Shown here in pieces: positions 3,072-5,488 of a DNA stretch of 5,488 nt. The stretch covers positions 1 to 5,488 of the forward strand of contig DASUKH010000087.1 in NCBI GenBank assembly GCA_036278835.1, given 5' to 3'. The notes under the pieces were generated by a model. It did no database searches, was not told the DNA's origin, and was given only the letters and a program-made list of their open reading frames with translations. Source of the DNA: DATARH01 sp036278835. Lineage in GTDB: Bacteria; Pseudomonadota; Alphaproteobacteria; ATCC43930; CGMCC-115725. Numbering within the stretch: position 1 is the stretch's first letter; each line of letters begins with the position of its first letter. A program made the translations under genes and the position numbers.

Positions 3072-5488
3072 TCACAAGCGGCAGCGGCGGTTTTCCGGAT
3101 CGTAAAAGACGGGCGGGCAGATGCGGACCGGGACGGTGCGGGCGGGCAATGCCGCGAATATGCGCTCGCCCTGCCGCGCGCGCCCGCCAGCGACCAGCGC
3201 CAGCGCAAAGCCGCGCCCGATCCGCGGGCCGAAATAGCTCGATGTGACATGGCCAAGCATCGGCACCGGAGGCGCGCCGCCCGGCTCGGCAACCAGATGG
3301 GCACCCTCCGGCAGCACGATCGCGGGATCGTCCGGCAGTAGCCCGACCAGCTGCTTGCGGTCGGGCCGCGTGAGATCGCTGCGCGACAGGGCGCGGCGGC
3401 CGAGGAAGTCCTTGTCGCGGGCGAGGAGGCTCTCGAACCCGAGATCGAGCGGCGTGACCGAGCCGTCGGTATCCTGGCCGACGATGATGTGGCCTTTTTC
3501 GGCGCGCATCACGTGCATCGCCTCGGTTCCGTAGGGCGTGATGCCGTACGCGCCGCCGGCCGCGACCAGCGCCTCCCAGAGCGCGGGGCCGCGATCCGCC
3601 GGCACGTTGATCTCGTAGCTTCTTTCACCGGAGAAGCTGACCCGAAACACCCGCGCGGGGATGTTGGCGACCACGGCCTCGCAGACGCCCATGAACGGAA
3701 GCGGCGCGGCTTCGAAACCCAGCATTGTCAGAACGGCGGTGGAATGCGGCCCGACCAGGGTGGCGTTGGCCCATTGTTCGGTGACCGAGGTACAGAACAC
3801 GTCGAGATCGGGCCACTCGGTCTGCAGCCACCCCTCGAGCCAGTCGAGCACCGCGGCGGCATTGCCGGTTGTCGTCGTCAGATGGAACAGATCGGGGGCG
3901 AGGCGGGCGGCCACCCCGTCGTCGAACACCATGCCGTCATCGCGGCACATCACCCCGTAGCGGCAGCGCCCGACCGCGAGGTTTTGCATATCCCCGGTAT
4001 AGATTCGGTCGAGAAACCGTCCGGCGTCGGGCCCCGCGACCGCGATCTTTCCCAACGTGGAGGCGTCGAGTAGCGCCGCCTGGTCGCGCGCCGCGAGGCA
4101 TTCGCGCGCCATCGCCGCCCGCATGTCCTCGCCGGGCTGCGGGTAATAGCGCGCCCGCTTCCACTGGCCGACATCCTCGAATACGGCTCCGGCCGCTTCG
4201 TGCCAATCGTGCATCGGCGTCAGCCGCACCGGATCGGCGAGCCGGCCGCGGTCGCGCCCGGCCAGCGCGCCATAGGACACCGGCACGTAAGGCGGGCGGA
4301 AAGTGGTCGTGCCGCTGTCGGCGACCGACCGTCCGGTCAGGGCGGCGAGCAGCGCGAGGCCCGCGAGATTGCCGGTCTTGCCCTGGTCGGTGCCCATGCC
4401 GAGTGTCGTGTAGCGCTTCAGGTGCTCGACCGCGCCGTAGCCCTCGCGCACTGCCAGCGCGATATCGGCGGCGGTCACGTCATTGTGCAGATCGACAAAG
4501 GCATGCCGCGCTTCCCGCGGCGGCGGCATTGCGGGGAGCATGGCTGAAGCGTCGCCTTCGCCGGCCTCCTCCTCCACTGGCGGCGGCTCGGGCGCTTCGC
4601 CCTTGCCGAAACCGCATGCGGCGGCGGCGCGGCCGCCAGCGGCGGCTCCCTCGGCAAGGCATTGCGCGAGGGCAAAGCAGCCATTGGCGGCGCCGGCGGG
4701 CGTGATCGCGGCATCGCTCTCGCCCGGTACGAACGTTGCGAGCCGCTCGTCGAAGCGAAGGCGGGCGCCGATCTGGGCGTAAAGGTGGAGGGTTGGGTTC
4801 CAGCCGGCCGATACCGCGAGCAGGTCGCACTCGATCGCCATGCCGCGACCGCCGGCCTGCGGCCGCAGCCAGACCCGCCGCAGCCGGTGCCGGCCTTCGG
4901 TGCCGGCCACAACATGGCCGGGATAAAGCCGCATGCCGGCGGCCAGCCGGGATGCGGCCTCGCCAGGATTGGCGCGCGGATCGACGATCGCGGCGATGTC
5001 GGCGCCAGCGCGGGCGAGGGCGGCGGCGACCCGGTAGGCGTCGTCGTTATCGGCGTAGAGCACAGCCCGCCGGCCCGGCAGCACGGCGTAGCGGTGGAGA
5101 TAGGTTTCGACCGCGCTCGCCAGCATGATGCCGGGTCGGTCGTTGCCGGCGAAGACCGGCGGGCGCTCGATCGCCCCGGTTGCCGATACGATATGGCGCG
5201 CCCGGATGTGCCAGAGGCGCTGGCGCGGCAGCCCAGCCGGGGGGGACGGCCCGAGCAGCTCGCCGACGCGCTCGACCGCTATCGCATAATTCCCGTCATA
5301 GCAGCCGACGACCGCCGTCGCCGGCAACAGCCGCACCTCCGGCATCTGCCGCAGCTCGGCGACGGTCGCCGCCGCCCACGCCGGCCCGTCCTGCCCGCCG
5401 ATCCGGCACGGCCGCCCGAGCAGCGCTCCGCCAAACACCGGGTCGTGCTCCGCGAGGATGACCCGCGCGCCGCTCCGCCCGGCGGCGT
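3072..5488 (-). CDS. soxA: Sarcosine oxidase alpha-subunit family protein (SoxA-like), N-terminus outside window
   Basis: About 805 residues are visible; the frame is open to the right edge and lacks roughly the first 150-200 residues of a family near 950-1000. Counting from the GTG at 5438 as residue 1: the dinucleotide-binding part spans up to ~275, with SATGAIERPPVF at 85-96, the family block YADNDDAYRVAAALARAGAD at 128-147 and DLLAVSAGWNPTLHL at 205-219. An acidic/Pro-rich linker covers 281-307. The signature FVDLHNDVTAADI, then HLKRYTTLGMGTDQGKT lies at 314-355. A GcvT-like folate domain follows (~405-670: GRCRYGVM, DDGMVFDDG, SFSGERSYEI, EKGHIIVGQDTDGSVTPLD) and a C-terminal barrel ends in VFYDPENRR. 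Known family role: oxidative demethylation of sarcosine, with formation of 5,10-methylene-tetrahydrofolate, in a complex with beta, gamma and delta subunits. Related paralogues such as N-methylglutamate dehydrogenase share this layout, so the substrate is uncertain. The gene downstream is an HD protein, not soxG. Confidence 0.93.
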   Translation of the reverse strand, partial: AAGRSGARVILAEHDPVFGGALLGRPCRIGGQDGPAWAAATVAELRQMPEVRLLPATAVVGCYDGNYAIAVERVGELLGPSPPAGLPRQRLWHIRARHIVSATGAIERPPVFAGNDRPGIMLASAVETYLHRYAVLPGRRAVLYADNDDAYRVAAALARAGADIAAIVDPRANPGEAASRLAAGMRLYPGHVVAGTEGRHRLRRVWLRPQAGGRGMAIECDLLAVSAGWNPTLHLYAQIGARLRFDERLATFVPGESDAAITPAGAANGCFALAQCLAEGAAAGGRAAAACGFGKGEAPEPPPVEEEAGEGDASAMLPAMPPPREARHAFVDLHNDVTAADIALAVREGYGAVEHLKRYTTLGMGTDQGKTGNLAGLALLAALTGRSVADSGTTTFRPPYVPVSYGALAGRDRGRLADPVRLTPMHDWHEAAGAVFEDVGQWKRARYYPQPGEDMRAAMARECLAARDQAALLDASTLGKIAVAGPDAGRFLDRIYTGDMQNLAVGRCRYGVMCRDDGMVFDDGVAARLAPDLFHLTTTTGNAAAVLDWLEGWLQTEWPDLDVFCTSVTEQWANATLVGPHSTAVLTMLGFEAAPLPFMGVCEAVVANIPARVFRVSFSGERSYEINVPADRGPALWEALVAAGGAYGITPYGTEAMHVMRAEKGHIIVGQDTDGSVTPLDLGFESLLARDKDFLGRRALSRSDLTRPDRKQLVGLLPDDPAIVLPEGAHLVAEPGGAPPVPMLGHVTSSYFGPRIGRGFALALVAGGRARQGERIFAALPARTVPVRICPPVFYDPENRRCRL

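Noticed and set aside
2395..3105. Plus-strand 236-codon open frame opposite the HD gene
   Set aside because: The opposite strand carries the HD ligand set and a good ribosome binding site; this frame shows only Arg/Val/Leu-rich shadow sequence.
3489..4705. Two long plus-strand open frames (3489-4073 and 3869-4705) opposite the SoxA-like gene
   Set aside because: Both lie antisense to strongly conserved GcvT-like sequence; the second is extremely Arg-rich, as expected for a shadow of GC-rich coding DNA.
5436..5438. GTG at 5438 as the start of the SoxA-like protein
   Set aside because: The frame stays open to the edge and the 16 codons before it encode the family-like segment GARVILAEHDPVFGG, so the gene continues outside the window.

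Overview
The window is GC-rich, tightly packed bacterial DNA with Shine-Dalgarno sites before most starts. A tetrahydrofolate-linked sarcosine oxidase alpha-type protein, together with two small exported Gly/Tyr-rich proteins of a kind common in Hyphomicrobiales and Rhodospirillales, suggests an alphaproteobacterium. That placement is an inference from style and gene content, not from a marker gene.

Plus strand, left half: the window opens with the last 36 codons of an unrecognised gene (2-112). A complete metallo-beta-lactamase-fold hydrolase follows (187-1062); its first metal-binding His is replaced by Glu. A 235-base gap (1063-1297) holds a degenerate tandem duplication with a period of about 101 bases, including a perfect 21-base direct repeat and a shorter motif recurring about every 50 bases. 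Next are two small secreted proteins (1298-1672 and 1875-2189) that share one architecture: signal peptide, Gly/Ala-rich apolar segment and Tyr-rich tail. They are separated by a hairpin-containing spacer, and the second has its own extended -10 promoter.

Minus strand, right half: a large open frame enters from the right edge and ends at 3072. It is the alpha-subunit type of heterotetrameric sarcosine oxidase (SoxA-like), with its N-terminus outside the window. Seventy-four bases downstream, and probably in the same transcript, lies an HD-domain protein (2236-2997). Its metal-ligand spacing and His-x-Leu-Gln-x-Ala motif resemble the PhnZ/TmpB mixed-valent diiron oxygenases more than ordinary HD phosphohydrolases. 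The plus- and minus-strand blocks converge on a strong 10-bp GC hairpin (2199-2222), a likely bidirectional terminator.

Working picture: the minus-strand pair looks like a catabolic unit for an N-methylated amino acid or a related amine. The SoxA-like protein would oxidatively demethylate the substrate and pass the one-carbon unit to tetrahydrofolate; the HD protein would carry out an unidentified step on the same or an upstream substrate. It occupies the place where soxG is often found. The plus-strand genes have no evident functional tie to this unit. The best lead for something undescribed is the SoxA-like/HD-oxygenase-like pairing; the second is the ~101/50-base repeat array in front of the first small secreted protein.
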